DNA from: Burkholderia sp. lig30
GTDB lineage: Bacteria > Pseudomonadota > Gammaproteobacteria > Burkholderiales > Burkholderiaceae
Direction of reading: 5' to 3'
DNA length: 64,000 nucleotides
NCBI RefSeq assembly: GCF_000687455.2
Contig: NZ_JGVW01000070.1
Coordinates: 44,385 to 108,384, forward strand
Below the pieces are notes generated by a model. The model ran no database searches. It saw only the letters and a program-made list of their open reading frames with translations, and had not been told where the DNA came from. The stretch's first letter is position 1; the number at the start of each line of letters is the position of its first letter. The translations under genes were made by a program, and so were the position numbers. Positions 45,187-54,549 of the stretch are shown here, in pieces.

Positions 45187-46832
45187 GGTCCCAAGTTCAG
45201 ATGTCGCGTTTCCGCTAAATAAAAATGTCGTGTTTTAGCTTGCAGGATGGTTGCCGACACCCCTCAGGGAGCGCCGGCGATGAACGCGACTGGGACGATC
45301 ACGATGACGATGCGCGAACTGGACCGATACAAGGTGATTGAGGCTGTAGCTGATGCGCGGCTGAAACCGGGCCAGGCCGCCGAGCGGCTTGGGTTGAGCG
45401 TGCGTCAGGTGGAGCGCCTGGTGCTGCGTTACCGAGCCGCTGGCACGGCGGGACTGGTGTCGGGCAAGCGCGGACGCCCGAGCAATCACCAGTTGCCTAG
45501 CGGCAAAGCGCAGCGTGCAGTAGCTCTGATCCGAGAGCGCTACGCCGATTTCGGGCCGACGCTGGCCCGCGAGAAGCTGTTTGAGAGTCATGGTATCGAT
45601 CTGGCGGTCGAAACGGTGCGCACGTTGATGATCGCTGCCGGTCTGTGGGTGCCGCGCCGGCAACGCCCGCCGAAGGTCTACCAGCCGCGGGCACGGCGCG
45701 CGTGCCTGGGCGAACTGGTGCAGATCGACGGCAGCGAGCATCGGTGGTTCGAGGAACGGGCGCCGGGATGCACGCTGCTGGTGTACGTGGACGACGCGAC
45801 CAGCCGGCTGATGCAGCTGCACTTTACGGCCACCGAGTCGACCTTCAGCTACTTCGAGGCGACGCGGGCGTATCTGGAGCGCTACGGCAAGCCGGTGGCG
45901 TTGTATAGCGACAAGGCCAGCGTGTTCCGCAGCCCGAACGCGGGCAAGACCGGTCGCAGCGTGACGCACTTCGGCCGGGCGATGTACGAGCTGAACATCG
46001 ACACGTTCTGTGCGAACAGCAGCCCGGCCAAGGGGCGTGTGGAGCGCGCGCACCTGACGCTGCAGGACCGGCTGGTCAAGGAACTGAGATTGCGCGGCAT
46101 CAGCACGATCAACGACGCCAACGCGTACGCGCCCTCCTTCATCGCGGCTTATAACGCCCGCTTCGCAAAGCCGCCACGGAGCGACTTCGACGCACACCGG
46201 CCATTGCGGGACGACGAGGATCTGGATCTGCTGCTGACCTGGCGCGAAACGCGCCGGGTGTCGAAATCGCTGACGGTGCTGTACGACCGGGTGCTGTACT
46301 TGCTGGACGACACGCCGGAACACCGCAAGCTGATTCACCGCTACATCGACGTGTGGGAGTATCCGGACGGACGGATCGAGATCCGCACCGACGGCGCCGT
46401 GCTGTCCTGTCGTCCTTACGACAAGCTGGCGGAGGTCGATCAAGGCGCGGTGATCGAACACAAACGCCTGAGTCACGTGCTGCAAGTGGCAGAGGCGATT
46501 CAGGCGCAGCGCGACAACCGGCGGATCTCGGGGTCACCGTCTCGCACCAATCAAGGCCAGGCCGTGCGTACCCCAGGCCGTCCAGCCGGAACCAAGAAGC
46601 AACGGGAGTTCACCCAGGCGGACATCGAGCACGTGATCGTGGACTTGGCCGAGCGCAGGCAGGCACAACCGCAACCCCGCAAACCGGGTCGTCGGTCTGC
46701 AAGCCCTATCTGAATGGGCACCAGCGCCCCGCTGCCTCACCCCTGACCTTCTACGCTGAGTGACGGACAAACCGATGAAAGATACGACATCTCTATCTGG
46801 CTGACGCTACGACATTTGAGAATGGCTTTGAC
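45187..46832 (+). mobile_element. Complete ISNCY-type insertion sequence
   Basis: An element of ~1.65 kb with one transposase gene. Both ends carry related imperfect inverted repeats built on ATGTCG: CAGATGTCGCG and AAATGTCGTG at the left, CAAATGTCGTAG and AGATGTCGTATC read inward from the right. Each end therefore has two ATGTCG boxes. The flanking AACAGGTGTA duplication supports a transposition event rather than an assembly join. It looks intact. Confidence 0.75.
45280..46713 (+). CDS. ISNCY-family DDE transposase
   Basis: A 477-residue transposase. The N-terminal helix-turn-helix (DRYKVIEAVADARLKPGQAA, then LSVRQVERLVLRY) recognises the ends. The rve-type core shows LVQIDGSEHRWFEER (first Asp), YSDKASVFRSP (second Asp) and SPAKGRVERAHLTLQ (Glu). 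The C-terminal part contains a Pro/Arg-rich, AT-hook-like tail (KPGRRSASPI). ATG 45280 is chosen for AGGGAG 8 bases upstream; ATG 45247 is a possible longer start. All catalytic residues are present, so the element may be active. Confidence 0.88.
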   Translation: MNATGTITMTMRELDRYKVIEAVADARLKPGQAAERLGLSVRQVERLVLRYRAAGTAGLVSGKRGRPSNHQLPSGKAQRAVALIRERYADFGPTLAREKLFESHGIDLAVETVRTLMIAAGLWVPRRQRPPKVYQPRARRACLGELVQIDGSEHRWFEERAPGCTLLVYVDDATSRLMQLHFTATESTFSYFEATRAYLERYGKPVALYSDKASVFRSPNAGKTGRSVTHFGRAMYELNIDTFCANSSPAKGRVERAHLTLQDRLVKELRLRGISTINDANAYAPSFIAAYNARFAKPPRSDFDAHRPLRDDEDLDLLLTWRETRRVSKSLTVLYDRVLYLLDDTPEHRKLIHRYIDVWEYPDGRIEIRTDGAVLSCRPYDKLAEVDQGAVIEHKRLSHVLQVAEAIQAQRDNRRISGSPSRTNQGQAVRTPGRPAGTKKQREFTQADIEHVIVDLAERRQAQPQPRKPGRRSASPI

Positions 46833-46842
46833 AACAGGTGTA
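46833..46842. repeat. Right copy of IS target-site duplication
   Basis: AACAGGTGTA, identical to 45177-45186, directly flanks the right end of the insertion sequence. Confidence 0.55.
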
Positions 46843-46964
46843 AGAGCTATATGCAAATGTCATGTTCTGGCCGCCGCAATGAACGCGTTATCATCGGTCC
46901 CGCTTCTTCCCGCCGACGTGTGCCGGCGGGCCGACCACTCATTGCGCGAAGACGCGAAAACGAC

Positions 46965-47729
46965 ATGACAGACACTCTCCAACGCGTCGACGATGCGGCG
47001 CGGCATCTGCTTGCGGCCCGTCGCGCCGGCGTCGCCGGCCCGCTTCTGCCGGATGCCTGCCGGCCCGGCGACATCGACACGGCGCTCGCGATCCAGCGCC
47101 GCGTCGTCGAACTGTCGGGCGAGCCGGTCGGCGGGTGGAAGTGCGCGCTGCCGCCGCCAGGACGTGTAGTCGTCGCGCCGATCTTCGCGTCCACGATCCG
47201 TGCGTCGGGCGGCCCGTTCCGGGTGGTCGCCGGTACGCCCACCGTCCGGATCGAACCGGAAATCGCCTTCGTGCTCGATCACGATTTGCCGCCGCGCGGC
47301 CAGCCGTACAGCGAGGACGAGGTGCGCGGCGCAATCCGCGAGGTTCGTCTCGCGCTCGAAGTGCTGGGCTGCCGCTATGCGGATCCGTCGCGGGCGACGG
47401 TGCCGGAATTGCTCGCGGACGGGCAGTTCAACCAGGGCCTGTGCGTCGGGCCGGTCGTGCCGGGCGCCGGGCATGCGACGCTCGATGCGATCGCTCTCGA
47501 ATTTCAAGGCTGCGTGAACCGGCTGATCGACGGGCGCCATCCGGACGGACACCCGTTCAAGCCGCTGCCGTGGCTCGTCAATTTCCTCGCGGCGCGCGGC
47601 GAATCCGTTCGGGCGGGCCAGGTCGTGACGACCGGCTCGTATGCCGGCGCGATCGACGTGCCGCTCGGCCAGCCGCTGACCGTGCGATTCGGCGAGCTTG
47701 GCAGCCTGACGGTGGAACTGGTCGCGTGA
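46965..47729 (+). CDS. 2-keto-4-pentenoate hydratase-family enzyme
   Basis: A 254-residue member of the fumarylacetoacetate-hydrolase superfamily, MhpD/XylJ/DmpH branch (2-hydroxypenta-2,4-dienoate hydratase or 2-oxo-3-hexenedioate decarboxylase). The family order is visible: DTALAIQRRVVELSGEPVGG-WK, the metal-binding RIEPEIAFVLDHDLP with its Glu pair, ALEVLGCRYAD, and the C-terminal RAGQVVTTGSYAGAIDVPLG. Such enzymes act late in meta-cleavage of aromatics. No other pathway genes adjoin; the nearest related gene is the aromatic-acid transporter at 50277. ATG 46965 gives the normal length. Confidence 0.85.
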   Translation: MTDTLQRVDDAARHLLAARRAGVAGPLLPDACRPGDIDTALAIQRRVVELSGEPVGGWKCALPPPGRVVVAPIFASTIRASGGPFRVVAGTPTVRIEPEIAFVLDHDLPPRGQPYSEDEVRGAIREVRLALEVLGCRYADPSRATVPELLADGQFNQGLCVGPVVPGAGHATLDAIALEFQGCVNRLIDGRHPDGHPFKPLPWLVNFLAARGESVRAGQVVTTGSYAGAIDVPLGQPLTVRFGELGSLTVELVA

Positions 47730-47746
47730 TGTGACCCCGGACGAAT

Positions 47747-47773
47747 GCGGCGTACCGGCATTTTTTACGCCGC
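47747..47773 (+). terminator. Hairpin after the hydratase gene
   Basis: GCGGCGTA (47747-47754) pairs perfectly with TACGCCGC (47766-47773). The loop holds the run of six T instead of the 3' side, so it is an atypical terminator. Its position 17 bp after the stop suggests a 3'-end structure. Confidence 0.35.
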
Positions 47774-48019
47774 GTTACAGCCGCATCCTGCGGAGGCGTT
47801 GTCGCGCCGCTTTCCGCGCGTTCCGCTGCCGGCGGGAGGCTTTTCGCGGCGCCGCCTCGAGGAATCTCTCGCTTGACCGTTCGTCGGAATTATCTTAAAA
47901 AAGTAAACAGGCACTTACGGAAAGTGCGCGCAGCGGCGAGCGTCTTCCGGGTCGGACTGATGGCGTAGAATCAGTCGTGCTGTCGCAATATCGAGTTGAA
48001 GACATTGAACGGTCATGCC

Positions 48020-48463
48020 ATGAACAAGTCCCTTCTCGCCCCCCTGTTTTCGGTGATGCTGCTGGGCGCCGGGTTCTGTCCCGCGTCCGCGTCAGCACAC
48101 GCGCTCGACGAGCAGTTCACCTGCAAATCCAGCGCGCATTCTTTCATCACCCGGCTCATCAACGACCAGTCGATCGATCCGACGCCGATGCGCGTCGAGT
48201 CCAATTCGGTCAATGCGTTCAAGCCGAAGCACGAAGCGGATCTGACCGCGTTCGGCCTGCGCGTTCGCGCGGTATTCGGCTACCAGCCGGGTGACCCCAC
48301 CTTCAAGCCCGGAAACGGCAAGAGCTCTTCCGGCCCCGTGTACGGCGCGGTGGTGTTCGGCTCGACGGACTCGCTGGAGCCGCTTCTGAAGCAGGCCGGC
48401 AGTCACGCGGCCATCCATCAGGTCATCCCCCTGGTGCTGTCGGCCATCGTCTGCGAGGCGTGA
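48020..48463 (+). CDS. Secreted hypothetical protein
   Basis: A 147-residue protein with a clear signal peptide (KSLLAPLFSVMLLGAGFCPA, cleavage probably after ASASAHA, ~residue 27). The mature part has two cysteines, one near the start (FTCKSSAHSF) and one at the end (IVCEA), that could form a disulfide. A middle segment reads FGLRVRAVFGYQPGDPTFKP. No known domain is recognised. ATG 48020 is preferred; a TTG at 47996 would add eight residues. An AT-rich patch (47890-47915) upstream may be its promoter. Confidence 0.7.
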   Translation: MNKSLLAPLFSVMLLGAGFCPASASAHALDEQFTCKSSAHSFITRLINDQSIDPTPMRVESNSVNAFKPKHEADLTAFGLRVRAVFGYQPGDPTFKPGNGKSSSGPVYGAVVFGSTDSLEPLLKQAGSHAAIHQVIPLVLSAIVCEA

Positions 48464-48604
48464 CGCAATCGGGCCCGCGTCGCCGGGGCGACACCGTCCC
48501 GGTGCCGTCAGGCTTTGCCATTGCGGCACGGAGCTGCGCTCCCCGCGTACCAGCGAGCAATCGGACGCACGCCGGGCGCACTCGCCCGGCAACCGTCACC
48601 CGAA

Positions 48605-49753
48605 TCAGGCTCCCGCATGCGCGTTGCGGGTCAACGTAAACGCCGACACCGCCGTTTTCAGCTTCACCGCCTGTCCTTCGAGCGAGTGCGCGGCCGCGGC
48701 CGCCTGCTCGACGAGCGCGGCATTCTGCTGCGTGACGCGATCCATCTCCATGACCGCCGTGTTGATCTGCTCGATCCCGCGCCCCTGCTCCTCCGCGGTG
48801 CCGGCGATCTCGTCGACGATTCCGGAGACCTGGCGCGTCGCCGACCGGATTTCGCCGATCGCCGCACTGACGATGTTCGCCTGCCGGAGGCTGTCCTGGG
48901 TCGTCGAGACGGATGACGCAATCACGTCGTTGATCTCCTTCGCGGCCGCCGCGCATCGCTGTGCCAGGCTGCGGACCTCGCCCGCCACGACCGCGAACCC
49001 CCTTCCTTGCTCGCCGGCACGGGCCGCCTCCACCGCGGCATTGAGCGCGAGGATGTTGGTCTGGAACGCGATCCCCTCGATCACGCTCGTGATGTCGGAG
49101 ACCTTCTGCGAACTCGCGCCAATGCGCTCGATCGTGTCGAGCATCGCGCGCATCGCCTGGCTGCCGTCATCGGCGAGCTTGTCGGCATTCGACGCGAGAT
49201 CGTTGGCCGCATGCGCACTGTCGACGCTGCGCTTCACGCCCTCCGTCAGCTGCATCATGCTTGCGGCGGTCTCCTGAAGCGACGCGGCCTGCTGCTCGGT
49301 ACGCGCGGAAAGATCGAGGTTTCCCGCGGCGATTTCCCGCGTGGCAGTCGATACCGAGTCCGATGACGCGTGAACGACGCCCATCGATTCCTCGACGCGC
49401 CGCATCAGCCTGTCGAATGCAACCGCCGCCCGCCCGAACTCGTCCATCTTCGGGCTCGCCGATCGTTTCGACAGATCGAGCGTGGTCGCAACCTCTTCGA
49501 ATTTTCCGGCCATCCGGTTCAGTCCGCCGCACACGACGCGCAGCAGATGAATCGCGAAGCCGAGCGCGACGACAGCCCCGGCCACTGCGATCGCGATCTG
49601 GCCGCGCAGCAGGAACGGGAAGATCGACGGCACGCTCGCATCGACATGACGCATCCCGGCTACGCCGAGGATGGCAGACGCGATCATCGTCGACGTCCAG
49701 ATGCCGAACGCAAGCCACAGCTTGAGCCTGATCGTGAGAATGGGTTGCTTCAC
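48605..49753 (-). CDS. Short methyl-accepting chemotaxis protein
   Basis: A 382-residue chemoreceptor lacking a real periplasmic sensor. Two membrane helices (residues ~10-33 and ~48-70) are joined by only ~15 residues, then HAMP-like sequence ([20 protein letters not shown]) and the signalling domain. The tip [20 protein letters not shown] is intact. The signalling half is close to that of the receptor at 18549. With no ligand domain it may sense membrane or cytoplasmic state, or work in mixed arrays. It is divergent from the MFS gene. Confidence 0.9.
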   Translation of the reverse strand: MKQPILTIRLKLWLAFGIWTSTMIASAILGVAGMRHVDASVPSIFPFLLRGQIAIAVAGAVVALGFAIHLLRVVCGGLNRMAGKFEEVATTLDLSKRSASPKMDEFGRAAVAFDRLMRRVEESMGVVHASSDSVSTATREIAAGNLDLSARTEQQAASLQETAASMMQLTEGVKRSVDSAHAANDLASNADKLADDGSQAMRAMLDTIERIGASSQKVSDITSVIEGIAFQTNILALNAAVEAARAGEQGRGFAVVAGEVRSLAQRCAAAAKEINDVIASSVSTTQDSLRQANIVSAAIGEIRSATRQVSGIVDEIAGTAEEQGRGIEQINTAVMEMDRVTQQNAALVEQAAAAAHSLEGQAVKLKTAVSAFTLTRNAHAGA

Positions 49754-50276
49754 GGGATTTCCTTCGTAAGTAACGCGACGACCGCGCGTCCGCCTCGACA
49801 GCGGCCCGCAGGTAATCGACTCGATTGATGACTCGCGTCACGCGCGGCAATCCGGCATGCGGTGGCGATGTGCGTCGAATGTCCGGTGTCGGACGGACGC
49901 AGGTCCGCCTGACGCGATCGAACGTAAAAACGACATTGATACGGCATCCTTGATGATCGTTTACCCGATATGGACAGTTCGAAGATAGTTCGTTCCACGA
50001 TGTTGCCGTCGTCGTGGCGGGCGATGACGCGTGGAAAAACGCTGCGAAACCGCTGAAAAATGCAGAAAAATCCGCGGCAGACGACATCGGACATCGTCGA
50101 AAACTGGTTGCGCGCACACCGTTAAAGCCAATGCGCGATGACGAACCGGCCACATCATGCCTCTCAGGTATGGAAACCAGATCACGAGGGTATTGGACTG
50201 GCCGTGCGCGATTGACTTACCTTGTCCCGACACCAAGCCGGCGCGCGGGACGCGACATGGCATCCAAGGAGACATC
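49754..50276. other. Divergent promoter region between chemoreceptor and MFS genes
   Basis: A 523-bp gap. Frames here look random in composition. An AT-richer patch around 49920-49990 (AACGTAAAAACGACATTGAT) is a plausible promoter for the minus-strand receptor. The MFS gene has AAGGAG just before its ATG. No operator repeat stands out. Confidence 0.35.
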
Positions 50277-51617
50277 ATGAGCAAGCCTCTCGACATCGCA
50301 TCGCTGATCGACCGGGAAGCGGTCGGCTTCCATCAGTGGCTGGTCTTCCTGCTTTGCTTCGCGACGACGCTGTTCGACGGCTTCGACACGCAGGCCATCG
50401 CCTACACCGGCCCTGCGATCATCTCGGCATTCGGCCTCGCGCCCGGCGGCCTCGCGCCGATCCTGACCGCCGGCGTAGTGGGCATGACGATCGGCGCCAT
50501 GACGCTCGGGCTCGTCGGCGACCGCATCGGACGACGTCCCGCGCTGCTCGGCGGCGTCGCGCTGTTCAGCGTCGCATCGCTGGCGACGGCATGCGCGACG
50601 AGCACCGATCAGATCCTCGCGCTTCGCTTCGCGGCAGGGCTCGGCATGGGCGGCTGCACGCCCGTGCTGCTGGCGCTCGCCGCGGAATACGGCCCTGCCC
50701 GTCATCGCGGCGCGATCATGACGGGCGTGCTGCTCGGCCTGCCGGCAGGCGCGATGCTGGGCGCGCTGCTCGCGGCGCGCATGATGCCCGCGATCGGCTG
50801 GCAAGGCATCTTCGTGGTCGGCGGCGCGTTGCCGCTCGGGTTGCTCGTCGTGCTCTGCTTCGCGCTGCCCGAGTCGCTGCAATTTCTGGCCGCGCGCACC
50901 CGTGCCGAGGATGTCCGGCGCGTCCATGCGATCCTGCGCCGGATGCTGGGCGCCGCGCTGCCGGACGACGCACGGTTCCATGTCAGCGAGGCAACCGTCC
51001 GCGCGAGCGTGAGCGAACTGTTTCGCAACGGCAACACGCGCAATACCGTTGCGATCTGGGCGGTCTACCTGTTCAACTGGGTCGCGTGGTTCATGTTCCT
51101 CTCCTGGCTGCCGACCGTCCTGAAGACTGCCGGCCTGTCCGTCACGCTGGCGCCGATGGGCACGGTGACGGTCAATGCCGTCTTCATCGCGTGCGCGATT
51201 CCGCTTTCGATGCTGCTCCGGAAAGTCGATACCCGGCATCTGCTCGTCGGGCTGCTGCTGCTCGGGATCGCCATCGCGATCGGGCTCGCCAACGCGGGCA
51301 CGGCGTGGTCCCTCGTCTTCGTGCTGGCCGGCGCGGCCGGGCTTGGCATCGGCGGGCAGCAGATCGCGCTCAACTATCTGGTGGTGACCGCCTACCCGAC
51401 TTCGTTGCGGGCCACCGCGACGGGCTGGGCGATCGGGATGGGGCGCGTGGGCGCAATCGCCGGCTCCGCCGTCGGCGGGACGGTGCTCGCCGCGGGCGGG
51501 CCGGCCGGGTTCTATCTCGCGCTGGCGGTTCCGCTCGCCGCGGCGTTGCTCGGCGTTCTCGCCATCCGCCCCGGCCGGTATGCGATCGATCCGGGGCTGG
51601 CCCCTTCCGCGCACTGA
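50277..51617 (+). CDS. Aromatic acid:H+ symporter-type MFS transporter
   Basis: A 446-residue major facilitator with 12 helices. AAHS-family signatures are LLCFATTLFDGFDTQAIAYT in helix 1 (DGFDxQ motif of PcaK/BenK) and the loop GLVGDRIGRRPALLGGVALF between helices 2 and 3. GIGGQQIALNYLVVTAYP occurs late in the chain. Such transporters import 4-hydroxybenzoate, protocatechuate or related acids using the proton gradient. AAGGAG lies five bases before ATG 50277. The substrate is not determined; a hydratase typical of aromatic degradation is encoded nearby. Confidence 0.9.
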   Translation: MSKPLDIASLIDREAVGFHQWLVFLLCFATTLFDGFDTQAIAYTGPAIISAFGLAPGGLAPILTAGVVGMTIGAMTLGLVGDRIGRRPALLGGVALFSVASLATACATSTDQILALRFAAGLGMGGCTPVLLALAAEYGPARHRGAIMTGVLLGLPAGAMLGALLAARMMPAIGWQGIFVVGGALPLGLLVVLCFALPESLQFLAARTRAEDVRRVHAILRRMLGAALPDDARFHVSEATVRASVSELFRNGNTRNTVAIWAVYLFNWVAWFMFLSWLPTVLKTAGLSVTLAPMGTVTVNAVFIACAIPLSMLLRKVDTRHLLVGLLLLGIAIAIGLANAGTAWSLVFVLAGAAGLGIGGQQIALNYLVVTAYPTSLRATATGWAIGMGRVGAIAGSAVGGTVLAAGGPAGFYLALAVPLAAALLGVLAIRPGRYAIDPGLAPSAH

Positions 51618-51721
51618 CGCGATACGCATCCTTCGAACGTACGCTGCCCGATGATCGCCTGCACGCGCGGGGCGCCCGGCTAGGGCATTGATTGCCGGGG
51701 TGCGGCGTCGCGCCGGCGAAT

Positions 51722-51873
51722 CGATTGCCTTCCATGCGCACGACATCGGCGCAATGAATCGATTGTCTTCCATGAGCGCGGCGGCGCGCCGGCGAGTCGA
51801 TTGCCTTCCATGAGCACGGCGTCGCGGCAAAGAGTCGATTGCCTTCCATGAGCGCGGCGTCGCGGCGACCGTT
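51722..51873. repeat. Four-copy 38-bp tandem repeat
   Basis: The motif TCGATTGCCTTCCATG (one copy with T for C) begins at 51722, 51760, 51798 and 51836, exactly 38 bp apart, so four units abut with no spacer. The second half of each unit varies (ACGACATCGG, GCGGCGGCGC, CACGGCGTCG, CGCGGCGTCG). It lies after the MFS gene and ~235 bp before the DUF2760 gene. A slipped-strand (VNTR-type) array is the simplest reading. Confidence 0.85.
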
Positions 51874-52106
51874 CAATCCCCCTCCGTGAAGACGGACGCC
51901 CCCCGACATTGCAGAAATAGCGAAATTTCCGCCAGAAAATTCGCAATTTGGCCGGCACACGCTCAGATCAAGGCAAAATACGGGTTTTGCGCCCGCGTGG
52001 CTCAGAGACGAAATGCCGGCATGGGGCCGTTGGCGCCCCGAGCGCGGCGCGTTCCGCGTCCGGCAGTCCGGCTCGTCGCACTGGCGAGCCTACAGGAGCA
52101 CTTTTC

Positions 52107-52700
52107 ATGACCGACACGAACATTTCATTCGTCGGCAGGCTGTCGCTTGCCGTCGGAACATTCTTTGCCCTTCTGGGCGACCGCGAACTGGCCGGCCGCG
52201 TGCGCCGGTTGCGCGACGGCGCGCCGCTTGCCGCGCCCGTGGCCGCGCCGGTCGCGCCGCCGCAACCGGTGGCGCCAGCCAGGCCCGCCCCCGCTCCTGC
52301 TCCCGTCGTGATCAAGGAAGCCACCCCCGACGCCGCGCTCCAGTTGCTCGGATTGCTGCAGCGGGACGCCCGTCTGATCGACTTCGTCGAGGAAGACATC
52401 GCCGGCTATTCCGATGCCGACATCGGCGCCGCCGCGCGCCTCGTACACGACGGCTGCCGCACGACGCTGCGCGAGCACTTCACGATCCGCCCGGTGCGCG
52501 ACGAGGCCGAGGGCACCCGCGTGACGATCGACGAAGGCTTCGACGCGGCCGCGATCCGGCTGACCGGCAATGTCGTCGGCAAGGCGCCGTTCAGCGGCAG
52601 CATCAGCCATCGCGGCTGGCGCGTCGAGTCGGTGCGCCTTCCGAAGCTGAACGCGTCCCACGACGCAACCGTGATCGCGCCGGCGGAGGTGGAGCTATGA
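52107..52700 (+). CDS. DUF2760 protein
   Basis: A 197-residue protein. The N-terminal hydrophobic segment FVGRLSLAVGTFFALLGD is followed by a Pro/Ala-rich linker (~40-65) and the DUF2760 core. Core motifs are LQLLGLLQRDARLIDFVEED, IAGYSDADIGAAARLVHDGC, and GKAPFSGSISHRGWRVESV. The family is consistently found upstream of Hsp70-like genes and its role is unknown. The hydrophobic start may tether it to the membrane. It has AGGAG before ATG 52107 and overlaps the Hsp70 gene by four bases, so it is likely a partner or cofactor of those ATPases. Confidence 0.88.
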   Translation: MTDTNISFVGRLSLAVGTFFALLGDRELAGRVRRLRDGAPLAAPVAAPVAPPQPVAPARPAPAPAPVVIKEATPDAALQLLGLLQRDARLIDFVEEDIAGYSDADIGAAARLVHDGCRTTLREHFTIRPVRDEAEGTRVTIDEGFDAAAIRLTGNVVGKAPFSGSISHRGWRVESVRLPKLNASHDATVIAPAEVEL

Positions 52701-54544
52701 GCGAGCCGCGCTACTCGATCGGCATCGATCTGGGCACGACCCACTGCGCGCTGTCGTACGTCGACCTGACGTCCAGCGATGGCGAGAAAACCACCCTCGA
52801 CGTGTTGCCGATCACGCAGCTCACCGCGCCGGGCGCGGTCGAGTCGCCGAATCTGCTGCCGTCGTTTCTGTACCTGCCGCACGAGAACGAACTGACGCCG
52901 GGCGACCTGACGCTGCCGTGGATCGCCGGGCGCGACTTCGCCGTCGGCGAACTGGCCCGCAGCCGCGGCGCGGGCACGCCGATCCGTCTGGTGTCGAGCG
53001 CCAAGAGCTGGCTTTGCCATCCGGGCGTGGACCGTCGCGCGGCGATCCTGCCGAGCGACGCGCCGCCGGAAGTCGCACGCGTGTCGCCGCTCGAAAGCTC
53101 GGTCCGCTATCTCACGCACCTGCGCGAAGCATGGAACCACGCGCATCCCGATGCGCCGTTCGGCGACCAGGACGTCACGGTCACGATTCCCGCATCGTTC
53201 GACCCGGCCGCCCGCGAACTGACCGCCGAGGCGGCGCAGGCGGCCGGCTATACGCGGATGACGCTGCTCGAGGAGCCCCAGGCGGCGCTCTACAGCTGGA
53301 TCGAGAAAAGCGGCGGCGCGTGGCGCAAGGACGTGAAGGTCGGCGACATCATCCTGGTCGTCGACGTCGGTGGCGGCACGACCGACCTGTCGCTGATCGC
53401 GGTCGTCGAGCGCGACGGCAACCTGGAACTGCATCGCGTCGCGGTCGGCGAACACATCCTGCTGGGCGGCGACAACATGGACCTTGCGCTAGCCCACGTG
53501 GTCGCGCGCAAGCTGGCGGCACAGGGCACGCAGGCCGATCCGTGGCAGTTGCGCGCCCTCACCTACGCGTGCCGGGCCGCAAAGGAAACGCTGCTGACCG
53601 ATGCCGCGACGGATGCGGTGCCGCTCGTCGTGCCGAGCCGCGGCTCGAAGCTGATCGGCGGATCGATCCGCACCGAACTGACCCGCGCGGAACTGACGCA
53701 GACGATTCTCGAAGGCTTCTTCCCGCAAGTCGACGCGGTCGCGCGGCCGGTCAGCCGCACGCGCGCCGGCCTGACGCAGCTCGGCCTGCCGTACGCGCAG
53801 GATGCCGGCATCACGCGCCACCTCGCGGCTTTCCTCGGCCGGCAGGTCGCGGCACTGGCCGAGCTCGACGGGCTGCCGCAGCAGCCGGCGGCGGGCGCGA
53901 GCTTCCTGCACCCGACCGCAGTGCTGTTCAACGGCGGCGTGTTCAAGTCGCCGCTGCTGGTCGAGCGCATTCTCGGCACCCTCAACGGCTGGCTCGCGGC
54001 CGACGGCGCGCCGCCGGCACGCCTGTTGGGCGGCGCCGATCTCGACCTCGCGGTGGCGCGCGGCGCGGCCTACTACGGCTACGTGAAGCGCGGCAAGGGC
54101 GTGCGGATTCGCGGCGGCACGGCACGCGCGTACTACATCGCGATCGAGTCGGCGATGCCGGCGGTGCCGGGCCTCGAGCCGCCGATCCAGGCGTTGTGCG
54201 TCGCGCCGTTCGGCATGGAGGAAGGCACCGACGCCGCCCTGCCCGCGCAGGAATTCGGCCTCGTGGTCGGCGAGCCGGTGCATTTCCGCTTCTTCGGTTC
54301 ATCGGTGCGCCGTCAGGACCAGGTCGGCACGTTGCTCGACTACTGGTCGCCCGACGAGCTGCAGGAGATGGAGGAAATCCAGGCGACGCTGCCGCCCGAA
54401 GGCCGCACACCCGGCGAAATCGTGCCGGTGAAGCTGCACGCGCGGGTCACCGAGGCGGGCACGCTCGAACTCGAAGCCGTGCCGCGCGGCACGGACGAGC
54501 GCTGGAAGGTCGAGTTCGACGTGCGCGGCGGGGTGAACGCCTGA
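52697..54544 (+). CDS. Hsp70-family ATPase (first of pair)
   Basis: A 615-residue DnaK/Hsp70-like protein. The nucleotide-binding domain has the phosphate-1 loop IGIDLGTTHCALSYVDL, the phosphate-2 loop IILVVDVGGGTTDLSLIAV and the adenosine region LFNGGVFKSP. The second half (from ~440) is a short beta-type region rather than the full DnaK substrate domain, and no lid or EEVD tail is present. It overlaps the DUF2760 stop by four bases and leaves 5 bp to the second Hsp70 gene. No DnaJ or GrpE gene is nearby. It is distinct from housekeeping DnaK. Confidence 0.88.
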   Translation: MSEPRYSIGIDLGTTHCALSYVDLTSSDGEKTTLDVLPITQLTAPGAVESPNLLPSFLYLPHENELTPGDLTLPWIAGRDFAVGELARSRGAGTPIRLVSSAKSWLCHPGVDRRAAILPSDAPPEVARVSPLESSVRYLTHLREAWNHAHPDAPFGDQDVTVTIPASFDPAARELTAEAAQAAGYTRMTLLEEPQAALYSWIEKSGGAWRKDVKVGDIILVVDVGGGTTDLSLIAVVERDGNLELHRVAVGEHILLGGDNMDLALAHVVARKLAAQGTQADPWQLRALTYACRAAKETLLTDAATDAVPLVVPSRGSKLIGGSIRTELTRAELTQTILEGFFPQVDAVARPVSRTRAGLTQLGLPYAQDAGITRHLAAFLGRQVAALAELDGLPQQPAAGASFLHPTAVLFNGGVFKSPLLVERILGTLNGWLAADGAPPARLLGGADLDLAVARGAAYYGYVKRGKGVRIRGGTARAYYIAIESAMPAVPGLEPPIQALCVAPFGMEEGTDAALPAQEFGLVVGEPVHFRFFGSSVRRQDQVGTLLDYWSPDELQEMEEIQATLPPEGRTPGEIVPVKLHARVTEAGTLELEAVPRGTDERWKVEFDVRGGVNA

Positions 54545-54549
54545 GCCCG

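Noticed and set aside
51722..51873. CRISPR-like array
   Set aside because: Repeat units abut directly, only four copies exist, the constant half is 16 bp and no cas gene is present.
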